DNA from: Salvia splendens
Lineage: Eukaryota; Streptophyta; Magnoliopsida; Lamiales; Lamiaceae
Assembly (NCBI RefSeq): GCF_004379255.2
Contig: NC_056032.1
Span: forward strand, 31,159,322 to 31,223,321
DNA: 64,000 bases
Direction of reading: 5' to 3'
Part shown: positions 34,605-44,929 of the stretch, piece by piece
Position numbering within the stretch: position 1 is the stretch's first letter
How the letters are laid out: each line of letters begins with the position of its first letter
Notes under the pieces: generated by a model
Told to the model about the DNA's origin: nothing
Seen by the model: the letters and a program-made list of their open reading frames with translations, nothing else
The model's database searches: none
Made by a program: the position numbers and the translations under genes

Positions 34605-35760
34605 CTCCGCCGGTGAATCATCCCCCGAAGGCGGTGGAGGTGCACTGAAGCCACATGGAGGCGGAATACCAAGTTGTCTTGTCATACACTTAATTCCGGC
34701 AAGATAGGCTTGGTATTGGGGAGGCGTCATGCGGGAAGTGTCCGCCATTGTGGCGGTCATGTACATAGACATTAGGGAGTTCGAGGGTGCCCCCGAGCCC
34801 GAGCCCGCCTGGCTTGATTAGGCTCGACCCTTCCTCCCTCTAGCCGCCTTCGCCGCATTTCTCCCTTGCGGCTGATGGCGCCCACGGGAGGACCCCCCTC
34901 CCCGGCATCATCTGTCGTGCCCTCAACCTCCTGCGAGGCAAACTCTTGTGCGGCGCTGCCCGAACCGCCCTCACTAGATGAGCATTAGCCATCCGCCGTG
35001 TGCTTCGTGCGCTTCGAGGTCGAGCCCGAGCTGGACCGGACACCGCCGGCCCACCTTTCCTCGTCTTTGACGACCTCCCAAACATCGACATGTTTGAATT
35101 GTTTGGCGGTGTCATCGAAGTAGACTCGCAAAGCCGACCTCAGAATGTCGGCTCCCGTGGCTCCACTTTGGTAATGAGCCGCTTCACTCTTGTAGTTGGC
35201 GCATAATTTTTTGACCTCTCTGTCGACTCGGTCAAAGTGAGCACGAAGCATCTTATATGTGCGGCGGCGGGACCCCTTCTGCTTAATCTCGTGGTAGGCC
35301 TCGGTGACCTTTTCCCAGAAGCACTTCCGGGATTGTTGATTCCCGACGATGGGATCGTACAAGACGTTGATCCAGGCGTTGTACACCACCAGCGTTTCTT
35401 TGGAGCTGTACGGATGCTGGCCTAGATCCTCTTCCTCCTCGTCCACCTCCGCCTCCGCCCTGGAGCTTCCATCGCCTCGGCCTCCTCCACCGCCTCAGCC
35501 TTCTTCCGGAGTGGGTTCAACAGAATAATCCTCCCGAATCTGGGATAATCCCTGCGACTACCTCGGAGCGGAGGGACGGGCGTATGCATCCACATCAAAA
35601 TGGGGTGGTTGGTACCCCCCGGCGTCGACGAACCCTGGGTGCCCGGTGTCGACGAACCGGAACCACCACCCATGACATTGTACAAGCCCCCCCAATCGCC
35701 GAACACGTTTATGTCGAACCCGCCGGAGCCGCCACCACCAGAGTTTCCGTCGCCGGACAT
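34605..35760 (-). pseudogene. Myb/SANT-like protein of PIF/Harbinger type (ORF1), broken
   Basis: ATG at 35760 opens a Gly/Ser/Pro-rich N-terminus. The core domain (35446-34985) reads YSSKETLVVYNAWINVLYDPIVGNQQSRKCFWEKVTEAYHE, then RAHFDRVDREVKKLCANY. It matches the plant Myb/SANT-like proteins that accompany PIF/Harbinger transposases and are often misnamed GST T3-like. In intact members this domain helps bind terminal DNA and aids transposase import. Damage: a frameshift near 35550, a stop in a Gly-rich linker near 35500, and TAA codons near 34987 and 34817. The C-terminal frame can still be followed to a stop at about 34605. Confidence 0.75.
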
Positions 35761-35939
35761 TTTGTGATGAGAGGTTAGATGAAAATTGGAGAGGAAATTG
35801 AGATGATTTGGGAAGAATAGATGTGTATTTGTGTGTAAAATGAGGCTGAATTAGGAGTATTTATAAAGTAAAAAAAATAAAAAACGGTAATATTACCGTT
35901 TTTGGTTTTTTTAATTTTTTTTAATTCGAATTTAAAAAA

Positions 35940-36177
35940 AATAATTTATTGCGTCAGCGTGACGATGCCCACTCGTGGGCCGTCGAGTGGGCGTCACGCA
36001 TGGCGCTGGAGCGCGACACGTCGCGCTGGCGCATGGCGAGACGTCTCGCCATCAGTCTCGGCGGGACGGAACGCTCGGCGGGTTGGGGACGAGACGGGGC
36101 GCTGCAACGCGTCACGCCGCCGTCTCGTCCTGGCGTGACGGACTACGGGCCACCCGCGTGACGCGTTGCGGGTGGTC
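35940..36177. other. GC-rich subterminal region of Harbinger-like element
   Basis: About 240 bp of very GC-rich sequence full of GCGTCACG, CGTCTCG and GCGTTGC words in both orientations, in an otherwise AT-rich window. Overlapping short frames here arise from the base composition. Probably the CpG-rich end of the element. Confidence 0.55.
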
Positions 36178-36360
36178 TAAAAGCTACATAGGAGGTGTGC
36201 AGGCTTCAAGATGATCAGACAAAAATGACCTTCAAGCCATTTAGGTATTTTCATCTAAAAAATGACTAAAAACCCCATTTGTGATTATATATTTTGTTAG
36301 ACCCCTGTGATGCAATTTTGTGTTATTAGGGGTCACAGATATAAGAAGTGTAAAAATTAT

Positions 36361-36664
36361 AATTATTTAGTGCAGTTCACTCGGATTTAAATGAGTTTTC
36401 AGTTTTACATTAGTAAAGTTGATATGAACACCAAAATTACTTTACGAGATAACGAATCGAATCTACTTCATAAAAGTTACTAGTATTTTATAGACATTCT
36501 CTCGTACATAAAAAAATCTAAAATTTGTGGAGTTATAATTATTTAGTTCAGTTCACTCCGATTTAAATGAGTTTTCAGTTTTACATTAGTAAAGTTGATA
36601 TGAACACCAAAATTACTTTACGCGATAACGAATCGAATCTACTTCATAAAAGTTACTAGTATTT
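36361..36664. repeat. 176-bp direct duplication in flank F1
   Basis: The segment starting AATTATTTAGT(G/T)CAGTTCACTC at 36361 recurs at 36537 with a few changes. The second copy is cut by the hAT element at 36666. The related F2 flank (53056) has one copy. Confidence 0.85.
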
Positions 36665-36665
36665 T

Positions 36666-37595
36666 CAGTGAGGAAGCTAGGATTTCTACGTTTGGGGGCC
36701 CAAATCGCCGTTAATAGTTGTAGGGTATTCAAGCCATTTTAACATATGTGGGATATTTTCTCGTCGGTGCACAATGATTATCGTTAAAAGTGACGTCGAT
36801 ATCGGTAGATCACACTAAAATTCAATGTATATGACAAGAAATTGAATCAATGTAAAATGAACTTGGAAAGTAAGAGTGTGTATAATAATAGAATAGATTT
36901 TTGTGAGTGTTTATGTGAAAAAACTTAATTAAAATGACATAGAAAATAGATAACAAGAAAAAGCGCATACTTTTTTGGAGCGAGATCATTTGGAATAAGG
37001 AAACAATTTTGAAATAACTAAAAAGTACTAGTACTAGTACTAAACTTGACTATATAATTAAATTGAAATGAAGAAAATCGCATGATTTTTGAACGAAGAC
37101 AACTTGGAATAAGGAAGTAAAACAAATAAAAGAATCAGCGAATATTATTTGGAGTAAGATAATTTATGATGAGAAAGCAATTCTTAAATAATTATCAAGA
37201 ACTATACTAAGCTAAGATGACATGGAGAAAAAATGCATGTCTTTTTGTACTAAGACAATTTGGAATTAAGAAGTAAAACAGAAAATATTAAAAAGAACTA
37301 AACTAAAGTGAAATAAAAGTAAATTACCTAAATTAGAAGAACATGATGCATTTCAAAACAAATGGGAGAGCCAAGGAATCAATCCTAGAGCTATTAGAAT
37401 GTAGAAATTGATGCAGAAATACTTAGTGGAAAAATGAAATGGGAGAGCCAGATTCGATCCTAGAACTACTAGAGGGTAAACCACCATCTAAGCTAGATAA
37501 CTGGATATTAGTGTATGCATCATATATATATATACTAATAGTTAGAATAGCTGAGGGGTCCATTGCCCCCAGGCCCCAACGTGGCTTCGTCCCTG
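36666..37595. mobile_element. non-autonomous hAT element with 8-bp TSD
   Basis: 930 bp. Ends CAGTGAGGAAGCTAGG and (inverse) CAGGGACGAAGCCACG share 12 of 16 bases. AGTATTTT flanks it on both sides (36658-36665 and 37596-37603), an exact 8-bp hAT target duplication. Flank F2 is empty at this site (53240-53260). No transposase coding. Confidence 0.9.
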
Positions 37596-38357
37596 AGTAT
37601 TTTATAGACATTCTCTCGTACATAAAAAAAATCTAAAATTTGTGGGAAAAGCATAAAAATACTCCATCACTTTCTCCCTTTAAAATATCTCTATATTCTG
37701 TTGGTGAAAAAAATCCATGCCACGAGTGTTGGTGTTGCGACTTTATTCGTTTGAGAAAAAAAGCATATGATTGTAATTGTTGTTGAATGTTGTACTTATT
37801 GGGCCCATGATTTGCCTGAAACGTCTATACTTTTCCTATTGTAAATAGAGTATTTAAAAGTAAGAAAAAATATAATATCTATGAAAAATGTGCTCAAGTT
37901 ACATTTACATTGTATGATGGTCCAAGAGACTAAAATAGTGCAAATGTTTCTCTATAGCTACGTGATAAATATTTATAGTGATTTTGACATTTGAGGTCCA
38001 TAATTATTTGCGAAATGAATTCGATACGCATTCTATACACGCGAAGAGTGTTAATATGCGTGTTATTTTGCATTTTAAGTCCTTAATTTTAAAATTTTAA
38101 TAAAGTAACGATTTTATCCAGATTAATTTGAAAATTCAACACTGAGAAATCTTATTTAGTTTTGTGAAAAAAAAAAAGTGGAATTACTAATTCCTTTTCT
38201 TGGCTAATGTTGATTAATGTCTAATAAGGAATAGACGACCTGTTTTTGTGTCTCATAAGCCATTTATTCCCAACTTTGATGGGCCGTTTCAAAGCAATTA
38301 GCCCAACTTAAAGCCTTTATGAACTTTTAAATGGGCCTTTGCACGGCTCATGATAAG

Positions 38358-38545
38358 TACTCCAACCGTCCATCAAAAATAGTCTCATAGGTGGACGACA
38401 TAGGTTTTAATGAGAGAGAGAAAAAAAAATAGATGGAATAGTGTTAATAATTTGTGAGAAACATTTTTTTTTGGATGAAACTATTTTTTATGGATACTTC
38501 AAAATGGAAAGATGATATTATTTTTTGTGGACAAAAGGAATACTA
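38358..38545. mobile_element. degenerate Stowaway-like MITE shared by F1 and F2
   Basis: Opens TACTCCAACCGTCCATC and closes with GGACAAAAGGAATAC. A diverged copy lies at the equivalent place in F2 (about 61700-61897), so it inserted before the duplication. Confidence 0.6.
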
Positions 38546-38562
38546 TTTCATACTAACTAATA

Positions 38563-38758
38563 ATCCCTCCGTCCCAAGGAAGATGACCCATTCCTTAGGC
38601 GGTACGAGATTTTATGCAATTTAATATTGTGTGTGGAGTGAGGAGAATAAAGTAAGAAAAAAAAGAATAAAGTAGAGATAAACGTGTTTCTATTTTTAAT
38701 AATAGGTCATCTTGTTTGGGACAAATAATGTGAGTTATCTTCAATGGGACGGAGGAAG
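38563..38758. mobile_element. Stowaway-like MITE shared by F1 and F2
   Basis: Ends ATCCCTCCGTCCCAAGG and GGGACGGAGGAAG with TA at both sides. The F2 counterpart is at about 61918-62050 (CTTCCTCCGTCTCAATG), shortened inside. Confidence 0.75.
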
Positions 38759-38837
38759 TACTGATTGGAAAGCTTGAATTAGACAGGAATACACCTGAAT
38801 AATATTAATGACAATCGCTCTAATTTAATGCATGTTA

Positions 38838-39117
38838 CTCCCTCCGTCTCCAAAGAGTATGAACTATTTCCTTTTTCGTTCATCCCTAAAGAGTATGAAC
38901 TTTCTAATTCTTAAAATTTCAAACAACATACTACTCATACACATCATTTTATTTACAACTTATACCTTTACCATTAACACTTATATCATTATAATAATGT
39001 GAAATTCACTCTCCACTAACATTATTTTCACTACCCTTTCCCTCTCTCTTACTTTTCCCCTTATTTGTTAAAACTCGTGCCGAACCCAAAGTTCATATTC
39101 TTTGAAGACAGAGGGAG
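38838..39117. mobile_element. Stowaway-like MITE, F1 only
   Basis: 280 bp, CTCCCTCCGTCTCC to CAGAGGGAG, TA flanks. The site is empty in F2 (CATGTTACTTCACTTG at about 62129), so it inserted after the duplication. Confidence 0.9.
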
Positions 39118-39297
39118 TATTATTTATTTAGATTCTAGTATATTAAAAATTTTATTTATATTTTTAATTTTGTATTTTTCAAATTAAAATACCATAAGTT
39201 AAAGCACGGACAGTTCCAGCACGGCGCCGGAAAGTCTTACTCTAATTCCCTATCCTATAATAGTGTATGGCAATCCAATATATATACCCTCACTGTA

Positions 39298-39541
39298 CTC
39301 CCACCGTCCACAATAAACTTTCCATTTTATCATTTTCGTTTATCCAACGATAAACTTCTCATTTACTTTTTTACCACTTTTAGTAATGGACCTCACATTC
39401 CATTAATTTTATTTCACTCAACATTTTATTAGTATAAAACTAATATAATCCACCTTCTACTTTCCTTTTCAACTCACATTTTACTACATTTTTTAAAACC
39501 CGTGACGGGGCAAAACTCCCCTTGTATTGGTTCGGAGGGAG
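39298..39541. mobile_element. Stowaway-like MITE in dioxygenase promoter
   Basis: 244 bp from CTCCCACCGTCCAC to TTCGGAGGGAG with TA flanks. It ends about 75 bp upstream of the TATA box of the dioxygenase gene and 123 bp before its ATG. Confidence 0.85.
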
Positions 39542-39613
39542 TACACAAAATGAAATCCACGTTCCACTTCAAATTACGTCGATAGCACACACTAAGCTAG
39601 CTTCCCATCTTTC

Positions 39614-39620
39614 TATATAA
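39614..39620 (+). promoter_or_regulatory. TATA box of dioxygenase gene
   Basis: TATATAA lies 44 bp before the ATG at 39664, a normal distance for a plant core promoter with a short 5' UTR. Confidence 0.6.
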
Positions 39621-39663
39621 GCACAAAAACCCTTCTCTTTCTTTCTCAACCCGCCAGTAAAAA

Positions 39664-41000
39664 ATGACGAGCACGGAGCACGCTTGGCCTGAACCCGTGA
39701 CCCGGGTCCAGCAATTGTCGGACAGCGGGATCCGGGTCATACCCGGCCGCTATGTGAAAAAACCCGAGGACCATCCGGGTGCAGCGGCCAGCGATGGCCC
39801 CAACATTCCGGTCATCGACATGGAGGGGCTGAGCTCCGGCGACGCCGAGGTGCGGCGGCGGACGGCTGCGCTGATCGACGCGGCGTGCCGCGAGTGGGGA
39901 TTCTTCCAGGTGGCGAACCACGGCGTCAGCCCCGCCCTCATGGCGCGTTGCCGCGAGGCGTGGCGCGAATTCTTTCAGCTGCCGCTGGCGGAGAAGCAGA
40001 GGTATGCTAATTAGCCGGCGACGTACGAGGGCTATGGCAGCCGGCTCGGCATCGAGAAGGGGGTTTCTCTGGACTGGAACGACTACTTCTTCCTCTATTT
40101 TCTTCCCATTGGGATCAAAGACGAGAACAAATGGCCAACTTTACCCGTTGGGATCAGGTCACATTAGTACTATAATATAATATTATCCCCTTTTGGCCTC
40201 ATACTAACAAAGTTGGGATACCAATTTTATATAGTATTATTTTCAACTTTACTAATTTACACGTGTAATTTAAATTACGTATGTGTTTTATTGACTATAG
40301 TGATCAAGCATGACATTGGAGATATAATAATAAAAAAAAGGTGTTTGAATTTGTAGGGAATTGGCAGCGGAGTACAGTAGAGAAGTGGTGGAATTGTGTG
40401 GAAAATTGATGAAGATTTTGGCGAGAAATCTTGGGCTTAGAGAGGACTACCTTTTAGAAGCATTTGGAGGAGAGGAAGAGTTGGGTGCATGCATGCGTGT
40501 TAACTATTACCCAAAATGCCCCCAACCGGACCGCACCCTTGGCCTTTCTTCCCACTCCGATCCTGGCGGTTTGACTCTTCTTTATTCCGATGAAAATGTC
40601 TCCGGCCTCCAAATCCGACGTGGCGACACCTGGATCACCGTTAAGCCCCAACCTAACACCTTCATCGTCAACTTAGGCGACCAGCTCCAGGTCAAAAAAC
40701 TTAAAAATATGGAAATAATATTTTAAAAATAATCCTATAAGTATGTTTTATTTATGAATTTAGATATTGAGTAATGCAAATTATAAAAGCGTGGAGCACC
40801 GTGCGATCGTGAATTCGGCCAAGGAGAGGGTATCGCTGGCATACTTCTACAATCCCAAGGGTGATAAGGTCATTAAGCCGGCCGAGGAGCTAGTCTCGCC
40901 GGAGCAGCCGCTGCGCTACTCTCCCACCACTTATAACGACTACCGCCTCTACGTTAGGAAGAAGGGTCTTCACGGCAAGACTCAAGTCGAATCACTTTAA
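39664..41000 (+). pseudogene. 2-oxoglutarate/Fe(II)-dependent dioxygenase, jasmonate-induced-oxygenase-like, with one premature stop
   Basis: Three exons: 39664-40157, 40357-40690 and 40764-41000. Introns are GT..AG (40158-40356 and 40691-40763) at positions usual for the family. The spliced frame is 354 codons. Iron ligands are H231 and D233 (SSHSDPGGLTLL) and H288 (SVEHRAIVN); R298 and S300 (RVSLAYF) bind 2-oxoglutarate. The N-terminus (WPEPVTRVQQLSDSGI...IPGRYV) and C-terminus (GKTQVESL) resemble JOX/At5g05600-type enzymes, which hydroxylate and inactivate jasmonic acid in the cytosol; the exact substrate is inferred. TAG at 40012-40014 (codon 117) replaces a residue in the conserved ANSPATYEGYG region, one base from TCG (Ser). 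Everything else looks intact, so it is a very young pseudogene, an allele, or a sequencing error. AATAAA-type signals follow at about 41020-41035. Confidence 0.85.
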
Positions 41001-41309
41001 TCAACTTCTCAATAATTAATTATAAATAAATAAAGACTTGTCTATTCCTCTCCTTATAATTTGGTGAAGTATTCTAATAATTACCCCAAATTTAAGGAGG
41101 GAAGGGTATATTGGGTGTGATATGTACTTGATTAGATTATCTATGCTCTACGTTATGTTATTTGTTTTCTTAATGTTATGTAATTCTAAATATTATTTTA
41201 ACTAGTTAAGTTGTCATTTTCCGTTATTGTCGTCGTAATTTGATTTGTATTTAGAATTTCCTTTGCAACAAAAAAATGACCGAACTATCGAAACAATAGT
41301 ATAAAAAGA
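41001..41309. other. 3' flank of dioxygenase gene
   Basis: AT-rich, with no second gene. Probable 3' UTR and poly(A) signals (AAATAAATAAAG near 41024) are followed by spacer up to block C. Confidence 0.5.
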
Positions 41310-41537
41310 ATGCGCATATTTGAGATCAACATATCACCAATCTATTAGATGATGATTGAGTTTGAGAATAACTAATCTAATCACCAACAAGTGTCCCACA
41401 AATATGATTTAAAATCAATGTAAATTGATCGACTTAGGTTTCGGATGTGGTTTAATTAAGGAAAGAGAAGTGATAGGATTTGAATTAAAAAATTGAAGCT
41501 CATTAATTGAATTTTTGCATGGTCATTGCCAATACAT

Positions 41538-42345
41538 ACTCCGACCCGCTACCCGACGAAACAGGTAGCGGGTATCGGGAAACCTTCAACCCGACCCGCT
41601 ACCCGACGACAATTGGAAACGCAGCGGGATCGGGTAGTTTGTTTTAAATTTTTGCGGGTATGGGTATACCCGTTAAACCCGATAATACCCGTTATTTTTA
41701 GGGTTAGGGTTTTCAAATATTTATTTTAGTTAATTAGTTTCAAATCTATATATAATCAGTTTATATTAAACTTTTGAATGGTGATTTAATTTTAGACATG
41801 CTTGTTGTTTCTAGTTAGAAATTATGCAAATACCCGTTAATTCTAGATGAGAAATCACCATAATTGTGCATAGTTAATAGTTAGAAATTATGCAAATACA
41901 ACAAAGTAAAAAAAATACAAATCTAAAATCATAGTGTAGTAACTAGCAACAATCCCAAAATTCATTCTAGAAGTAAAAACATGTACATAAAATTATTGTA
42001 TTAGATGACTAGCATTGATGATAAGCGAAAACTAAAAGCATAATACAATTGAATAATATAATACACAATTCAAATTATGCCTGCGGGTTTGGGTACCCGC
42101 AACTGTGGGTTTGGGATACCCGATGCAGGTATCGGGTTACCCGTATAACTATATGGGTCGGGATTGTGTAGTATAATATTGAAGTTTTCGGGTACGGGTA
42201 CCCGCAAAATCGGGTTTGGGTACCCGCGGATACCCATTTCGACACCCCTAAGAGTAAAGGCCAATTTTGGTCCTAAACATATGACCAAAAATGAAGTTGG
42301 TCCAAAACATTCAATTTTTGAAAAACAAGTCCATAATAAATGAAA
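41538..42345. mobile_element. insertion rich in ACCCG/CGGGT (hAT-like) in block C
   Basis: About 800 bp absent from block A at the same point (TCATTGCCAATACAT, then AAGTCGCGATCATGGG). Both ends are full of (GGG)TACCCG words in opposite orientation. The right part ends GGGTACCCGCGGATACCC then TCGACACCCCTA, common at ends of plant hAT-type elements. A second short element (GGCCAATTTTGGTCC...TTGGTCC) follows. Exact borders are uncertain. Confidence 0.45.
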
Positions 42346-42621
42346 ATGTATACCCAAGTCGCGATCATGGGCGACATTTTCCTCTTTTATTGGTAATCGA
42401 CAGAGAGAGATCAATTGATTATGTACGAGGTTTATTTATTTTCATATTTGAATTTCTTGCATCTATCTCATTAATGGTATGGCAGGTACTCGTTTAAATT
42501 TATCATCATAGATGTAATCTTATCAATAATTATTAGATCTATAGCATCTACTGTACGTATTAGGAGTATTATAACTTACTTATATATTTAAAATAATTAT
42601 TAGATGTATAACATCTACGTA

Positions 42622-42837
42622 GGGGTGCGTTATATTGCTAACGTTTGAAGTTGCTAATTCTGCTAACTTATCAACGCAATGTATTAAAATGACAACACGG
42701 TGACATTAAAATATCAATATATAATATTGTCAACACAATATATTGAAATGTTAACAAAATTATGTGTTTACATATTAATGTCATCTTGTTGATATTTTTA
42801 TACATTGCGTTGATGAGTTAGCAATTGATCACACCTC
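42622..42837. mobile_element. Mutator-like MITE with 9-bp TSD
   Basis: 216 bp. Ends GGGGTGCGTTATATTGC and (inverse) GAGGTGTGATCAATTGC continue into TCAACGCAATGTAT in both arms. Flanks ATCTACGTA and ATCCACGTA match at 8 of 9 bases. Block A is empty at this site (ATCTACGTATAAC at 6191). Confidence 0.8.
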
Positions 42838-43648
42838 ATCCACGTATTACTGTAACTTACTTATATTTTTAAAATAGATAGTAAATTGTTGTTTGAGAAA
42901 ATTCATATACAAATGGGTTCTTATTACATTAAAATAAACAAAATTACCAGTATAATTTACATATTAAATTACTGAACTGTAATATTTCACAAAACATCCA
43001 TAATTGGTTCTAATTTGTAGTGTACTTAATTTGATCCATTTAAGTTTGAAATATTGATTTGTTTCATATCCTATAAAAGTAGTTGAATTGACCTTTCATT
43101 GAAAGGCAAATTGACTTGTTTGTATTATGTCTCTTTTGTTATAACATGGTTTTTTACACGTTCTCAGCTGCAACTTATAAAAATTAGTATACTACACATT
43201 TTTCGACTAATTTAATTCACAAGAATCTTAGATCATATTAATAGAGATTACAAAATGAAGATGAGAAGAATAAAATCAAAATAGAATAAAATCAACGCAT
43301 ACAATACACACATATTACACATAATATAGGCAATTTTGTACGTGTATTAGGATGTCAGTTCAATTCAAATCTCATATATCAGCATGAGTAGCTAACCTGA
43401 CAATTTGATAGAGATAGAAATAAAATTTATAGTCCAAGAAAAATGACTTAAGCAATGTAGATCGCAACCCGAATGGGTTGATCCAAAATTAACATAAACC
43501 CAATGGATTGGCCAATCAATTTTTATTACTTTTATCAAAATTTTAAAAAATTGTAAAATACTTTTTTCAAATGTACATGGAAATATATTCTTATTCGCTA
43601 TTCAAAAGTCACACTCTTTGTTTTATTATTTTATTCTGCTTTTTCATG

Positions 43649-44256
43649 TGTCAGTGAATGGATGTAATTGACAAGAGTTTTGGGACTAAATAGTACTCCC
43701 TCCGTCCCGGACTACTCGCACATTTTCTTTTCGGCACGGAGATTAAGGAATGAGTGTATAGCAAAGTCAATAATTGTGGCTGTAGGTGTAATTTTTACTA
43801 AAAATGAAAAGAGTGCAAATAACTTGGGACGCCCAGAAAGGAAATAAGTGCAAGTAGTCCGGGACGGAGGGAGTAATAAGAAAAGTGGCAGATGAAACGG
43901 TTGGAGTAAAAGGGCTCAAGAAAGAACCGATGTCATTTTTTGAGCTGACATATACGTATTGAAGCCCGCATCAGCTGGAGTTAGTTAGTTCACTTTATAC
44001 ACCCACTTTCTTTGTGAGGTTCAATCTTCTTCTACAATTGAGGATTTACATTGTATTAGATAGAGAGTTTGAGTGTGAGTGAAATTGTAACCTTCTTCAT
44101 CCTATCTTTTGAAGCAATAAAAGAGTGTGAATCTTGTTTCTCCGTGGACGTAGGCTACGGCCGAACCACTTAAGTTCGTGTGTCATCTTCTTTTGAGTTT
44201 TGCTCCAATTCAATCTGCGATCAATCGTCTTCATCATCTTCGTGCCTGAGATAACA
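43649..44256 (+). mobile_element. copia-type solo LTR
   Basis: Opens TGTCAGTG and ends GATAACA; flanks TCATG (43644-43648) and TCATC (44257-44261) give a 5-bp duplication with one mismatch. Blocks A and B read straight through the site. It contains a TATA-like TTTATACACCC, AAGCAATAAAAG, and the CCGTGGACGTAGGC...AACCAC block typical of copia LTR ends. A MITE sits inside (43696-43873). No second LTR or internal region is seen. Confidence 0.85.
43696..43873. mobile_element. Stowaway-like MITE inside solo LTR
   Basis: 178 bp, CTCCCTCCGTCCCGGACTAC to GTCCGGGACGGAGGGAG, TA flanks. Same family as the one at 44999-45177 but in the opposite orientation. Confidence 0.92.
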
Positions 44257-44416
44257 TCATCAAAAGTAAATATGTGAAATAAAAAATGTATAACTATTTA
44301 GGAAAAATATAGTATTTCGTTTCTTTATGAATAACATATTAGTTTGAGTTAAAATAACTCTCGGTTGTATAGGTATTCATTTATTATAGATATAAAATTA
44401 TCAATAGAAATATATT

Positions 44417-44688
44417 ATTCCCTTTGCCTCTCAAAATTATAAATTGTTTTCTTATTAGTCCGTCCCTGAAAAGTATGAACTTAAATATGGAATAATTAAA
44501 CAACACATTACCGTTACACATCATTTTATATACAACTTATACCATTACACTACACTGCTAATGATGTGGAATCCACCCTCCATTAACACTACTTACACCA
44601 CTCGTTATCTCTCACTCTCTTACTTTACCAATTATACATTAAAACCCGGGCCAAATCAAATTTTCATACTTTTCGGGGATGAGAGAGT
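44417..44688. mobile_element. degenerate Stowaway-like MITE
   Basis: About 270 bp; ends TTCCCTTTGCCTCTC and GGGGATGAGAGAG. The interior resembles the MITE at 38838 (AAAGTATGAAC, then TTAACACTACTT). Block B is empty here. Confidence 0.6.
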
Positions 44689-44929
44689 AGTTAATAAAGA
44701 ATAAAAAAATCCGAGGTCGATTGGCACAGTGAGTTAATCTAAAACCCATAAGTTTAGGAGTTGACGATTTATAACTCAAACAAATTCTAACTCGATTGTC
44801 CGTAATCGAATAGTCGGATAACTCGATAGAGTTGACTCAAACACGAGCGGGTTAACCAGATTGGCATTCCTATGTATATGTATATAGTGAGTGATGTATA
44901 TGTATTGTGTGTGCAGTGTATGTAGTCAT

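Larger units (their letters stand above)
34246..36180 (-). mobile_element. PIF/Harbinger-derived non-autonomous element (approximate borders)
   Basis: The left edge reads TAATCTGCAACGC (34249) and the right edge GCGTTGCGGGTGGTCTAA (36163-36180). That gives short inverted ends (CTGCAACGC against CCGCAACGC) with TAA on both sides, in line with the 3-bp duplication of Harbinger elements. The left subterminal part contains a duplicated stretch (CCTTAACCGTC(T/C)CTTAAATTAC at 34279 and 34381). The right part is strikingly GC-rich. It carries the Myb/SANT-like pseudogene; no DDE transposase is present. Confidence 0.5.
37604..39240. repeat. Flank F1, upstream of dioxygenase gene
   Basis: No gene. 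It is collinear with flank F2: 37604-37766 with 53262-53371 and 37770-39230 with 61004-62240 (for example GGGCCCATGATTTGCCTGAA at 37801 and 61028). It includes two old MITEs shared by both flanks (38358-38545 and about 38563-38758) and one present only here (38838-39117). Confidence 0.8.

Noticed and set aside
35902..36214. Three overlapping frames rich in Arg, Gly and Ala
   Set aside because: They arise from the GC-rich Harbinger end, where stop codons are rare by composition.
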